In this document: piece after piece, positions 34,301 through 49,300 of the stretch
Layout: each line of letters starts with the position of its first letter
How positions within the stretch are numbered: position 1 is the first letter of the stretch
Source: Mytilus galloprovincialis
Lineage: Eukaryota > Mollusca > Bivalvia > Mytilida > Mytilidae
NCBI RefSeq assembly: GCF_965363235.1
Contig: NC_134846.1
Location: 5,337,001 to 5,401,000 of the forward strand
DNA length: 64,000 nucleotides
Direction: 5' to 3'
Program-made: the position numbers and the translations under genes
The notes under the pieces: model-generated
Told to the model about the DNA's origin: nothing
The model's input: the letters and a program-made list of their open reading frames with translations, nothing else
Database searches by the model: none

Positions 34301-37300
34301 ATATTTGAAGTGTTGATATCTTTACATAATGATAAGCTCAAAACCGCTACAATACTATATTGTAGAAAGAAAGATGGAATTGTTTGCATTAAACAAAACA
34401 AAAAGTTTACTTATTGATTAGACTGACCATACTGTACTAATTGTTTTCCATTTGCATGCAACATAGTAAAGGAAAATTACATAATCAAAACCTAAATGAA
34501 CATTTACATTACTATTGTGTAGGACCTTATGCATCTAGGTCAGTTCGATTAAAAGTTTTGAAATGAGCTTTTAAATGACTTATAGTTGGAAGAGGTTTTT
34601 TTACTGTTTCCATATGTTTTGGTCTTAACGAATCTATATCATAAATACAAAATGTTATAATGTAAACATTATAGTGATTCTTTTTTCTTCTGTAAAATCA
34701 AATTACGTAGACTATTTGACCGTTTTAGGCCGTGTTCACACCAAACTCCGTGTAGAGTAAACATGTTTACAATTAGTTTAGTGTAGTGTGCACTGGTTTC
34801 ACATTACATTTGTTCACATCTATACACCTTGTTTAGCTACCTGTACATAAGATTTGTTCTCACTTGTAAAACTATGTGTCATTTAAATGTTCATTACGTA
34901 GAACTGAATTCAAAATTTTGGGACAATTTTTCTAGCGGTAAGGGAACAACCATTTGACTTCAAAAGGGTGGGGGAGGGGGGTGGGGGTGGGAATGGAAAT
35001 ATTCCGATCCCCAATTTGATAAAAAAAAATGATCATACAGATGATAAAAGAAATATTCTGAATCAAAAGGTTTCCCCATACATTATAGTGTTGAATATTG
35101 AAAAAAAAATGTATTTGATCACCAGCATCGAAAAAAAAGGAATAAAAACGTACGCGCGAAAAAAAAATCTTACTCAGATAAAAAAAAAAATAACCCTCCC
35201 CCTTTTTAAGTTAAGTGGTTACTACTTTATGAAAGCCATTTTTATAATTTGCAGTAGTTTGAATATACTAGAGATGTCTCGATTACGCACTAGAAAACGT
35301 TAGCTGCAGCAGCGTGCTTACAGCCGAAAAAAAGGATTGAGTTATTAGGGATCTCTAAATTTTTATCTTTTCTGTTAGTTTCAAATGGTATTTCTTTTCC
35401 AAGGAGTATTTGGTAAAAAATAGGGTCACGTTTTTTTTAATTTATTTTAAGTATTATTTAACGGATCTGAGATACTAGACAAACATATCATTTACCCCAC
35501 ACTTTTTTTAGTCATGCATTTATGCGTGAATCGTTGTTTAAGTAAAGACCAGTGGCAAATATTTCTATGTACGTCAAGTCGATTCGGGAAGACCTTTTCA
35601 AATGAATTAGGCAGCAACTATTTACTTCATTTTTTAGGGAGGGAAAAGGGGGGGTAGAGGGGCGTGGGCTATTGATTTTTCCAGGACAAATTTTGGTGAC
35701 AAGTCGAAATCAATTTTAGCATTATATATATATAGTGGCAGCTGAGGGTGAAACAAACAAATTTTTTTTCAGGGCCAAAAACTGGAAACATTTTTTGTTT
35801 CCAAAACAAAATCCATAGCTCACCACCCACCCCCACCCCCTTGCCTTTATGTTTTATACTCAACTATAATAGCCCCATCCCCATGCCTTTATGTTTTATA
35901 CTCAACTATAATAGCCCCCCCATGCCTTTATGTTTTATACTCAACTATAATAGCCCCCCCCCCCCGAAAATCAATTGGTTCCTGCCTTCTGGGTTCGGCA
36001 ATGATGCTGCTTTGAGTCTTAATCAGGGGTTAATAAAGTACGTGAATTTGTTTTTAACAAAAAAAAATCTGTAAAATTTAGACAACAATTTCTGTAAAGA
36101 ACTATACTAATAATTATCAAAAATATCAATTTTACTCAAAAATAGTTTCCTCCTTAAATATATACACGGTAAAACTAATGTCCTAAATGCCTAGTTTTGT
36201 GTACACTTAACCTACACAAGGCCTACATTGACTATCGACTGTGTGTAGATAAAACATGATTTAAACTACATGTAAACATTGAGTTTTATCAATGGGAACG
36301 CAATTGTGTTTAGTTTACGTGTGAGTTACACTAACACAACACCGAATTTAGGTCAATGTGAACACGGCCTTAGTCAAAGTCTCATATTTAACTCAAAAAT
36401 AGCCTTTGCTTAAAAATGAAATCAAATCAAAATTCGGAAAAAAACAGTACTTCTAATGATTAAAGATAGAGGCGAAAGTACCAAAGGGTAATTCACACTC
36501 ACATGTCGAAAACAACTTAAAAAGCCATTACAAAAAAAAACAAAAAAAACCCGTATACAAACATGACAAAACAATACAAAGAAAATAAAGACAAAGTCAC
36601 ATCGAACAAATCAAACACAGGACGTGATCTCAGGTGCTCAGGAAGGGTAAGCTTATTAGCCAAATTATTTATTCAAGATATAAGCTTAGTTCCTTTTTTG
36701 GTGTTCTATAAATTTATAATGCTAATTTTTGTTCTTTAGGATGTTATAGTTTGAAATCTAGTGTAAAGAATGAATTTCATCGTGGTATGTTTTTATCTGA
36801 GCACAATTCTGCTTTGGAATGTTCACGGGCCTGTCCGAATGCTTTAACAGACTACATCTTTCTAAGGGTGAGGGAAGTAGTAACAAATACGTCTTTATCT
36901 AAGGTTATGATTTTGTACAAATATATTAAGAATGGAAATGGTGAATTTGTCAAAGAGACAACAACGCGATCAAAGAGAAGCTGAAGGCCACTATGTTTCA
37001 ATATTGAATTTTACCTTCATCCATTTTCAATTGCTGCATGAGCATGTCAAATAAATCAAGGCAATAGCAGTGAACCGTTGTTCAAAAGTAATAGTGTTGT
37101 CAGTTTATTTTCGACTTATGAGGTTGAATGTGTCACTGATCGCATCTATTTCACAAAATTGCACGAAAAATATATGTAACAGAATTATCAACTCTAATAA
37201 GAAGGTATTTGTTTTCGCTTAAAACTACTCTGATTTACAATTGTGAAGAAATAAATAAATTGATTAGGGAAAAAAGAAATTCTGATTATTTTTCCTTAAA

Positions 37301-40300
37301 TGTAACGGTAATTTCTGAGGAAAAGATTAAGCAACAAAAACAGTTAATAATGAGATGCTTGCGTGAAAATTTCAAAACAAATAAAAATATATTAAAAATA
37401 GTCATTCCCTTAGCGAACAAATATATTATTATTGTTCAAAGAATCATAATTCTGGAATAACATCCCAGTAAATCCAATACAAATATTCATTCACCAATCA
37501 AAATACAAATTTAAAATCTGTAGTAATTTAATCTTACAACATACTAGAGATAAAGCATAAATATGACATTTTATTAATGACAAAGGAGTAGGTTCAGTAA
37601 TACCCCTTTTTGGCCCCAAAATATAGCGGTTTTACAAAATTGTTAAAGTGTATACTTTTAGTTATTTATTGGACAGTAGAATGCTTCTGCTACATAAATA
37701 TGGACTGTTTTTGACAATACAATGCACATATATCGGGTACTAGCATCATTAAGTCATGCTAAATTACTGAAATCTTCACAATTTTAGCATTTTATTTAAA
37801 TTTCAGACGGTTTCCATCTTAAATGAAAGTGGCGGCATTCGTGTTCATCCTTAATACTGATATTAAGTTGTATTTGATGATAATACATACCATATATAAA
37901 GGTTGAGGATGAACACGGATGCGGCCACTTTCATTTTTGACAAAAACCAACTGAAAAGTGACATTTTTGGGCATATTTGATAGATTTGTCATTTTTAAGG
38001 TAGCACAATACAAAGATGTTTTTTACTTCCAATCACTAACCTTTAAAATGCTGTAACTTTCTAATGAATGCATACAAAATAATAAAAGAGGTCTATATAA
38101 TAGTTAATAGATTAAACTTTTAAATGAATGCAATATTTTTATTATGCAATCATTATGTAATCAATAATTATGTAATTAGTGGCAAAATCTCGGTCAGTTC
38201 ACTTGAACGAATTTAGCTCTTTCATCTCTTAAACTATACAGAAAATTTTAACGAGATCTTACTCAACACATCACGGGCTTCAAAAACGTGTCTCAAATTG
38301 TCCCTATGGTATTTCATTCTCTCATAAATCTCTAATTAGTGTGAACATCATAACCACATAAAAGAAGATAATGTTTAATTAAGTGTAATATTTGTTCTAT
38401 ACATTCTATCTGAAATCTGAGACATGTTTTTGTAGATAATGACCATAGGAACAACATATAATAAAAATCAATCCTCTTGGAATACCTCTGAGGAAGCTAA
38501 TTTCAATTGAAAGTAGAAATTTGAGGGAAAATATTTTAGACACAGTTAACATTATAATTGGTTACATAATTGTTGCATCATACTAAAGTTGCATTTATTT
38601 GAAAGAGTAATATGTTAGCTATCCATAACTACCACTTTTATAAATTTACAGGCATTATTAAAAAAGTAAGAGCATTTTAAAACTTGGGAGTTGGAGTTAC
38701 AACATCTTTGTATTGTGCTACCTTAAGCTAAAATCGGAGCGTTTTTTGTGAGTTAATCAGTCAAAATATCTTATATACTTATCGAATCAACTTAAAATCT
38801 TTCGTTAAATGAACTTGAAATTTGAGGCCAAAATCGGCCCTTACCGGACCTACTTCTTTTATCAAATCAAATGATAACTTACTTTTAACAGTAAATCAAC
38901 CCAAGCATACTCACTGTAAGTTACAGGCTATGAAAGATTCACTCAAATGTGAAGTTACAGTCCCATATCTCTTAGATAATCATGATCACCAACAAGCTTC
39001 TAGTATATTCCAGTTTTTACCGCCTTTGTCAATAAATCTTAAGTGATCAATACTGGTTGATTGCATATTTTGATGTGCTCTTTACTATTTATTCTAATAA
39101 AACAAAATTCAGAGGTAAATCATTCACATTTTGTTTCTTTAACATAAATCAAATATAACAATTTATTATTAACAGATCTTATATAACTTGCTTTATTTGA
39201 TTTGTATTCAGCAGTGTGAAGAAATTCTCGATATGTTTATACTCGACGCAGAGTCCGATATGTACTTATATAGTTATCAAATGCACCAGGCTTAAAACTT
39301 AATACGCCAGATGAACGTTTCGTCTTCATAAAACTCACCAGTGACGCTCAGATTAATATAGTTAGAAAGCTTAGTTGTCGGTTACAATTACCTCTAACGG
39401 AAATGCACATTTAATGTCACCTTTGCGCAAACATTTTTTGTCACTATGTATATTTTGGGTTTTTTTATGCCCCACCTACGACATTAGAGGGGCATTATGT
39501 TTTCTGGTCTGTGGCTCCGTTCGTCCGTTCGTCCGTCCGTCTGTGCGTCCGTTCAGGTTAAAGTTTTTAGTCAAGGTATTTTTTGATGAAGCTGAAGTCT
39601 AATCAACTTGAAACTTAGTACACTTGTTGCTTTTGATACGATCTTTCTAATTTTAAAGCCAAATTAGACTTTTTCACAGTCCACTGAACATAGCAAATGA
39701 AAGTGGGAGTTTCAGGTTAAAGTTTTTGGTCAAGGTAGTTTTTGATGAAATTGAAGTCCAATCAACTTGAAACTTAGTACATATGTTCCCTATAGTATAA
39801 TCTTTCTAATTTTAATGCCAAATTAGATTATTACCCAATTTCACGGTCAATGGAACATGGAAAAGGATAGTGCGAGTGGGGCATCCATGTACTTTGGACA
39901 CATTCTTGTTATGAAATAAATCTTTTTATGTATTATTTGCTGTGTATAAATTGAAATTGAAAAACAAACTAAGAAACCGCTATTCTTTTATCAAAATATA
40001 AAAAAAAATGCTAAAATGCTTGAAAAAAATGTGTGCCATAATTTTTTTACAAATAAATAATATTTTGTCTTTCAAAATGTGTCAGTGACATGCTCTGTAA
40101 ATGTTGGTCTTTTGAGACAGAATAAAACAGAAATAAAATTGTGAATTACTTTTTAATTTTCATTTTTAGATGGTTGCTATGGATACAATCTATAATGTTA
40201 TTTTGTTTGTCTACAATGTCAAAGTACCTACTGCATTTAATGATTTCGTTTTTTTTAACGTATTTTATGATTCCTCTATTTTTCAATTTTTTAAATGCAC

Positions 40301-43300
40301 TTTTTGCACGTATTTCAGCAAAATATTGTGTTGTATGTTCCGCTGGAAACAAGGGTCAAAAGAAAAACAATGTATATGAAATTTTACTTTATACCGTACC
40401 TTCTTCAATCACAAAATATAAAGATATTTGAAGCGGGTTTATGAACCTTTAATCGACAGAAACCTGTATGATTCTTACCAAGAGCTCTACTTAGTTTAAT
40501 GATTTTGTGATTATTTTAGAAAACCGAATGCCTTTGTATTCCTGAAGTAACATTTTACGGTATGCAGAGCATTTATTCAGAGGAAAATATGAAACCTTGC
40601 ACAATGCGTTGTCCGGGAAACAATGGAGACATATGCGGTGGTGTTTCAACTGTCGAAGGGGTAGAGCTTTACAGCGCCTATAGTATAGTAAACAGTATGC
40701 ATTGACCTTCTTATACACACACAAATGAATAAAATATTTATTAAAGAAATTAAAGATAAAACATGTATTTTCTGAAAATATATTATGACATTTATACCAT
40801 TTTACGTTTAATAAAGCAATATTTGTACATTGTTTAAGTTAACTGTATAATAGATAGAAACCCACTTTTCAGAAAACATTGGACTGTCAAAATATATATT
40901 GACATTTCATTTAAAATATCAGATAAATCTTTAGAAGAAGGCTTATAAAAAAAGAAGATGTGGTATGATTGCCAATGAGACAACTCTTCACAACAGACCA
41001 AAATGACACAGATTTAACAATAGAGGTCACCGTACGGACTTCAACAATGAGAAAAGCCCATACCGCATAATCAGCTATTAAAAGCCCCGAAATGACGATG
41101 TAAAACAATTTAAAAGAGAAAACTAACGGCCTTATTTATATAAAAAAATTTAAAAATCATGCATCTAAGACTAAATTATATAAAACTATATAAGATCATT
41201 GAAAATTATTTTTATTGGTATAAATATTATTTTTGTAATCAGTGAATTAAAAGCAAATTTAATAATACTTGTATATTATATACATATACACATACATAGA
41301 TCTGCAATCTGTCGATACATGTATCTTTGCATTGCACAAAGTCATGTTTTTCTCTGACTGTTTATGACGTCTTTACACTAAATCCATTAGATGTAGGATG
41401 TGAACGGATTGATAATTTAGTCTTAGATGCATGATTTTTATAAGTTGTTAGTGGCTTTGAACTAGCTGTCAGTTAATTGCGAGTACAGATTTGTACCTAG
41501 TGTCTTTTTGTTGTTCGAACGTATTAGTATCCGGCCACGTCCACTTGTATTTTTGTTCATCTGATGAGTTAAGCCTTTTTCAACTCATTTTAATAGTTCG
41601 TTCTTATGTTGTACTGTCATACAACTGTCCAAGGTTAGGGGGAGTGTTGGGATCCCGCTAACATGTTAAACCCAGCCACAATATGTATGTATGTGCCTGT
41701 CCAAAGTCAGGAGCCTGTAATTCATTGGTAATTTAGTTTGTTTATGTGTTACATATTTGTTTTTCTTCATTTTTGTACATAAATAAGGCCGTTAGCTTAT
41801 TACAGTGTTGAATTTTTTTAAAGGGCGATAAGTTTGCCAGGATCATTTCTAAATTACCTTGCTTTAGTTTTATATTTATATATACATAAAGAGAGAGAGT
41901 CACATATGAAACCTTTCTCTAGAATAGGGTTGAAAGTCAGCTGTTTCTGCTCAAATCAAATAATAACTTATTTCACAATAATTAAACAAATCGAAGGTGT
42001 ATCTGAATGATTGGACCAAGTCAAAATCCGGTCTACAACTTATGGAACAAACGGATAGGGATTTATTTTACTTTTTTGATTAACACAAAAGCCTTTTTAT
42101 CACCTCTTAAAATATAAAGTTTAAAGTTAGATTCACCAACTTTCAGGAAAATACATTCATGATAACATAGAATTTCGAAAATTCCTTCCCCAATGAAACG
42201 TCATGAAACAACAAGGAAAATATAATAGACAAGTTGAAGATTCTCGTAAAAATTGTCAAACTGTCGTCGATTAGATTAATGCTGACTATTATACTTCAGT
42301 TACATGAGACGTCAGTATAGAATTCTCTTTAAAACAGAGGGTCGAAAAAAATTGAGACTGTGAGTCATCAGTTTATGAATATAATTTCTGTGGTCATGTC
42401 ATTAAAGTCGATCTCAGCATAGTTAAAAGCCTACATTTTCACAATTATTGGAGTGCAAACGATTCTTTTGATGTTTTAGATAATATCTTAAAGCAAAAGT
42501 ACTTACAACAATGTACAATATGCATTGTTATCGTGAAAACTAAAAGAAAAAAACCTGCTGACACGCTTTTTTTTAATGATGATTTTGTTAAAACATGCTG
42601 TTCGAAATATGTTCATGTAGTTTATGTTTTAGGAAAAACAAGTACCGAACCACAGCTTGAGAATGCTTGTTTATCAGCTTACTGGGACCATAACAGCAGT
42701 AAATATCGATTCGTTAACCAAATTTGTAGTACAAGTATGATGTACATATGCCAAGGTTATAACAAGACAAGTAGGTTGCAAAGTATACTGTTTTAATCAT
42801 ATTTTCCTATGTTCAATAGTTTACCAGGTTTAGAAATTTGATAATACTTAAAGACAATTTTGTATATATCCATATTCAATATTTCTACATTATTTAAAGT
42901 TACCGTTTACTTTGAAAATAAGAATAGGGGTAAAAGTAGTATACGGCTATTCATTAGTCAAAAATCTTTTAAGCAAAAACAAATCCGGGTAACAAACTTA
43001 AATAAAGAAAACAATAGAACAACAAATACACTGAACTGAAACAAAAACAATCGCCAGCACACGCAGGAACTCGGGGGTATTGTCCCTATTTAAAAAAAAT
43101 CTAAGAAAGCAATTTTGATGCATCATAAGAATATTTTGAGACAAAAATGTCTTTCATATGTAAATCCAAAACATTAAAAACTGAATTTGCACGATTATTA
43201 CCAGAAACTAGTTCTCCAATAGAATACTTATATGTTTAAATGAATCTTTTTGGATATATTGCCTTAAGTAGAAATCATAATTGTATCATCACTAAGATGA

Positions 43301-46300
43301 AATCCTTCCATCTTTCATTGTATTTTGTCTATGAAGTTTTTTAAAACATGTATTTGTTTCATCCCGAAACGTTTTTATATGCAATATATTCTAAACCTCA
43401 ATCTATTTTATCCTAGATTTGTTGACATAAAAATATTCAGTCGAAACAAAACATTTGAGGAATTTCATATTGCTACTGTTAAATATGAAATTCAAACAAA
43501 CGTAATGTCATGGTAAAATATGAGGTGATCTAACTTTTTTAATGTTGTATGTATTTCTTGATTGCAAGCAATGCATCTTGTTTATGAATATATGAATATA
43601 TGAAGGTTTAATCCACCATTTGCTACATAAGGATTGCCTCTACCAAATCAGAAATATGACAGTTGTTGTCAATTCGTTTGATGTGTTTGATGTGTTCGAG
43701 CTCTTGATTTTGCATTTGTTCGGATACTTTCCGTTTCGAATTTTCCTCGGAGTTCAGTATTTTTGTGATTTTACATTTAATATACATTTATATGCCTATT
43801 GTTTTTCTTCATTGATTTTTAGGTAAATCATACGTCGCAGACGTCTGTAACAAAGACACTGTATCTTGGTTCGACGCCAGACAACTGTGTTATGAAAAAA
43901 ATTTGAGGCTTTCTAGTACCATTCAAAATTCTTGTCCACCAAATCATTACTGGACTGGGATGCATGTCGTTGAAAGAATAACGTGGGGGAACGGTATGTT
44001 CCTCTTTTTTTAACTACAAGGCAATTATTCAAAATGAACGATTAACTATAAAAATGTATAAGAAAACCTTATTAAAAATATATCCAATATCTTCATTAAA
44101 ATGACGTTTGAAGCTAAAATATTACTTACGAATAGATCTTGCTTGCGGGTCGCACTGGAAGGTTTTTTTTTGTCCTTCCAAACATTTTAACCAGAAGTGT
44201 AGGATGCAAAATGAAAATAGTTGCTTTGCGTCGTCTTTTTGTTTTGTATTATTTAGTTTTACTTTTGCCATATACTTTTCGGTTCTGTTATAAAGGAGCA
44301 CTTTGTACAATGTCAAATAAAAGGTTTATAAAACCTTTAAAGATATCTAGGTACCCTTCGAGGTATAAGTTTTAATTACTATCAGATATATTTACGTTTA
44401 CTAGGGGAAAGACCTTTGATTATACGAGTCCGTATTCAGTGTAGAGCAAAGCTGACAGTGTATTCTATAGTGTAGAAAGCACCAGTTCATTTGCAACCAT
44501 AATAATTCTTTAATTTGTCACATTTAGAAGAAGTTAACTTTTTAATTGCTTGCTTCCAGGAAGCAATTCGCCGACATATTTTCCGTATTCAAAGTGACCT
44601 AAGCGTGACCTTCACTAATATAACGGTGATCGCAATACGCATTGAACTGTCACTGAAATAAACCATTTTCTGATTGTACATGTTATACACGTGATCAATA
44701 TCCATGCTATTTTGTTGAATGTATTTAAGGTGGAATTTGGTAAATTACGGCTTCAAAACACGACAATTAATGAGTTGCCATATTTTCACTTCATAACAGT
44801 CAGAGATAGAAAAAGATGACGATTACACGATATTTTGCGTAAAAAAATAATAAAATGGTGCACAGAAGACTAAGTTTATGATAAAGATACATGCATTGGT
44901 TAAAGAATTGGATAAACATTATTTTTCACCAGTCACTGGTTTCATTTGACTTTAATGCTCAATTATTTGATTGCTTATGCATAAGTTTTTTTTATCTTAA
45001 TTTCTTTAACAATACATAGTGTACAAAAAATTCAAAACATATGCATGATAAGTTTTATCAATACATTTTGATACTATAATTCAGAATATCTATTTAGTTA
45101 CTTTGCCAAGTGATGCATTATGCCTGATGCTAGTAATTGATGGATCTAGGATTAGACTTGAAACTGAAAAGTGCAACAGTAGTTTTTATTCTTTATGCTG
45201 TGAGTAATTATATAATTGTTGTAAACATTTAGCCCGCTTTTATTCGTAACAGTCGAGATAAGATTGCTAATATCAAATACAATTTCGAATGTTAAATACA
45301 TGTATATAAATTGCAAATCAAAACAGGACAATTACACCATGATTCGGGAAAGAAACATCATATCCTTTAACTTATAAGACACATAGAACGATTGATGACA
45401 CCTGAATATAATTTTTGTGGATATAATTTTTCATGGATACTCGTACATTCTTGTACAAACCCAACTACATTCCACACAATGATGAAAAGCTTTTTTGATT
45501 TTGAAGATTAGTCTTTTATGGTTCCAGTGATTTATAACGTTAATGAAGGCAATTTTGTATCCGTCTTTTTATTAAGCTAGCTGTACTCGAATTATGTGAA
45601 AAATACTATTAAGAGACTAATTGAAATAACTCTGTTTTACCTTTACGTTTTTTGCAAACAGGTTATGTGACATTCATAAAAAAAAAATTAAATGGTACTG
45701 GTTGTATAAAAGAGGGACAAAAGATACCAAAGGGACAGTCAAACTCATAAATCTAAAATAAACTGACTACGTCATGGCTAAAAATGAAAAAGACAAACAG
45801 ACAAACAATAGGACACATGACACAACATAGAAAACTAAAGAATAACGTCACTGAAAAGTATAAGGATCTCAATAATAATTTACATAGTTTTGTTCATTTA
45901 AAAATATGTGTTAATTCTACATACACTCACCATTCTCGCTGATTTGTATTCCGACATGAAATGCGCGTTTTTTTTTTATTGATTGTTCTAACTTACTTCA
46001 ATAGATTTTACCGCACATTTTTGTTTTAAATATTTTCGATAGTAATCATGAAGCATTCAGAAATTACAGATGACCTATTAATAGACATTTCTATAGCCAT
46101 TAACTCCTTTCTCTGACGTCAGTCTATTGTTCTAACAGTGGTTTATTTTTTTACAAGAATCCACTTAACCACTAAGTTAACTTAAGATAACTTATAACAA
46201 AACTTTACACTTTTAAATTACGATATTTTATCTTCTCAAAAACGAGTGACAAATGAAAGATTCTAACTCGCGCGTATTTTCGTAAGTTTAGTCTGTAGAC

Positions 46301-49300
46301 TATGTATGCTACCACTAGACCACGAGTGCTGATATAAAATAATATTTAATTAACACCCTTATAGCGTATATCTGTCAATAGATGTCCATAAACTGTTGGG
46401 TTTTTTTGTCTTTTTGTTATCGTATAAAACATATGAAACACTATTGAATCAAGGAATTGTAAATATAACTTATTTAGTACAATTCCTTCATAAATAAACA
46501 TCCATGTACACATTACACTTATAACTTTTAACGTACGAGGCCTTTTCCTTTTCATCGTAGCAAATGCTTACTTTTGGTTTAGTATTATAATGATATCATA
46601 CCATTATTAAGTTTTTCTATGTTTGATTATAGATGGTCAAAATATACATCAATATTTAACTGATTCTTATATGAATAAAGTGTGATAGGCTTCGACTGTA
46701 AAGCTACTTCTTTGACTGTAAAACCAGAAACAAAATCGGCAACTACATATAAAAAATGAAATATAAATACCTCTTAGATTAAAAAAAATGTTTTTGGTAG
46801 AGAAAAACATTACAATAAGAAAAAAATCATTCCGGGTACTAGACTTGAACTTGGCACTGTTAATATTACAATCATTTTTTTTCGGTACCAACAACTAGAC
46901 GATCACGGCTATGAACAGCTAACACGTTTCACTTTAAAATTGACACAATTATATATTGTACATTTGTAACCGGAACAATTCTGCTTGGGTTTTATAATGT
47001 GTACCACAAATAATACTAGTTTATTGACTGATTAAAGATGGATGCCAAATGTAATTACGTTAAAATAATCTAAAAATTATGAAAGAGAACCATTTAATAC
47101 AACATGTATATGTAATTGTTCAATTAAGACAATTATTTGCATGGTATCATAACCAACAGATGTATGGTAAAGTCGTTTTTACTGTTCATTTACAACTTGA
47201 ATGCCCTTAGTCGTTTAGGTATTTATAACAGATTCTTGGTTGACTATTCAGTTACAGCAGTTGCTAAATACTATATGAATAAATAGAAAAAAGGTTTCTA
47301 AATGTTGGTAATTATTTTTTTTTAACTTTTCAAAAAAGATCTAATCAATTGAAATAATTTGTTATGATTAAACATTGAATGAAAGAATTATTTCCGAATA
47401 TAAAATCTGGTATTAAAAAGGGGAGATAACAACATATTTAAGTTAAATTTAACTTATATTAAGTTAAATACAAATGTGAACCGTGTGGATCTAATTATTT
47501 CCAGCTATTAGAGAATGAAACAGACAAAATACAAAATTATTTTCATGAAATTCTGTTGAATTATTGTCAGATCATACAACAGACTAAAGTCGCTCGTTGA
47601 TTATCGTTTACGAATCCACTACTTCTTATCAATTCTCTACTACATATTTATTTTTTTTAATTTTCATTTTTTATTGAAATCTTTACATTTGCTAGTATGG
47701 AAAACATCGAATACACAGGCAAACGTGCCATGCATGATATACGCATGTAGGCTATAACATGCGAAAGTCAGGCTTGAATCATGCGATAATCATGCAAAAT
47801 ATGAAGTATTCGTAAATCGCACAATCTTCACATTCGGTTTTCGTACGTTTTAAACATGCATGTATCGCATATTTTTAACGCATGATTTTCGCACGATTAT
47901 CATGCTTGGTACATTTACTAGTGTACGGTACATTATTCCGGCCTCTTAAATGTTAGCAATATAACATGTAAATATATATTTGTAAGCCAATATTTTAGTT
48001 TGACAAAAGGAATGGTTTTTTTTATCATAAATATGATAATGATTTTACTCTTTATGCTATTTAAACTTTGAGCAGTGTTCGCTCTTTTATTACTTTTGCT
48101 CTTTTACTTTTTGCACACAGATGTGTCACAGCACACGTCTAGTCAACAAGAAAACAGTGAAGCAACAAGCAAACCATCAACTATTACAGCAGGTACGTTT
48201 AGTATGGTAATCTTTCAGCAAGACTTATTTGACCTGCAATTGTACACGGACGTTTTAAGAAAGGTCTGTTATTGATATAGTTCAGTATCAAAGTACAAAC
48301 TACTCCCGACGGAATGTTCTTGATTTAGATTAGATGTTTGCTGTTCCATTTCAATCATTGCGTCTCGTAATTTGTCGGATGATATTCATATTTGCCAGAA
48401 AAAGAAAAACAAACTGCTTTCAAATTCTCAAACATCAGAAGTGCATGACTCAGTTGACTCGTTAAATACTATATATACTAGATTTGTTTTAATTTGAGGT
48501 ATAGCAATATATTATAGAATAATAGTTAATTTTACATGATGTTGATTCTGTTAATTGCACTCATCTGTCTGATACGAAACTTTTTACTCTTAGCGCCTAA
48601 AACGCTTAATACATGTATGTGTTATGTGTATGTTTTTTTTATATAATAATAACATCTTTTAAACTAAACTTTGTATTTGCAAAGCAACAACAGAACCAGA
48701 TTATGTTACTGAACTATTACAGATAAATGTGAAAGCTTTCTTAGTGGAGTTTCCGATGAGTTAACGAGTTTAAGGTTAAAGGACTAAAAAATATATCAGT
48801 GTAAATGACCTATTTGAATAACAAAGGCTTAACGAATTTGCATTATATTTTAAGGTCGTACAACCCTAAGAGGTCCAGTAAACGCAGAGTCTGATTCAGA
48901 TGACGATAAACCAGATTTGAGTAAGTCTTTAATTATGTATCGTTGTACAATGTTTTACGTATGCAACTTTGATGAGAGAGGTTAAGAGAAATACGTGTAC
49001 AATTGTAAAACACCTCAAAATATTTATGAGATAAATAAAAAAGTTGCAATTACGAGAACAGTGGTTAATGATATTTTGTTCATCTTTAATTTCGTACAAA
49101 GTGCACAATTTCTGCATATATAAAAAAGCGACAATTTGCTTTCAAGATACTAATCTTTTCGAAAATTAATTAAATAAAGATTATATCATTTCTGTTGAAA
49201 TTTTATAGTCAGTGTATGTTTGTTTTATCAAATAGTTAGCACAAAATCCGTAGATAGAAAACAATGCTTACGTAAGAAATCATGTAGAATTAATGAACAT

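Noticed and set aside
34968-36074. Frames of 111 and 108 codons
   Set aside because: They consist of G-runs, A-runs and a C-rich tandem array inside the Harbinger-like element.
37209-37460. 83-codon plus-strand frame in an intron of gene B
   Set aside because: Lys/Ile/Asn-rich composition as expected of AT-rich non-coding DNA; not present in gene A.
48686-48775. Possible extra stalk exon of gene B beginning A-T-T-E-P-D-Y-V-T-E
   Set aside because: It starts well after a good acceptor, but the expected donor position reads 'cagataaat' with no GT, and the frame runs to a stop. At most a dead exon.
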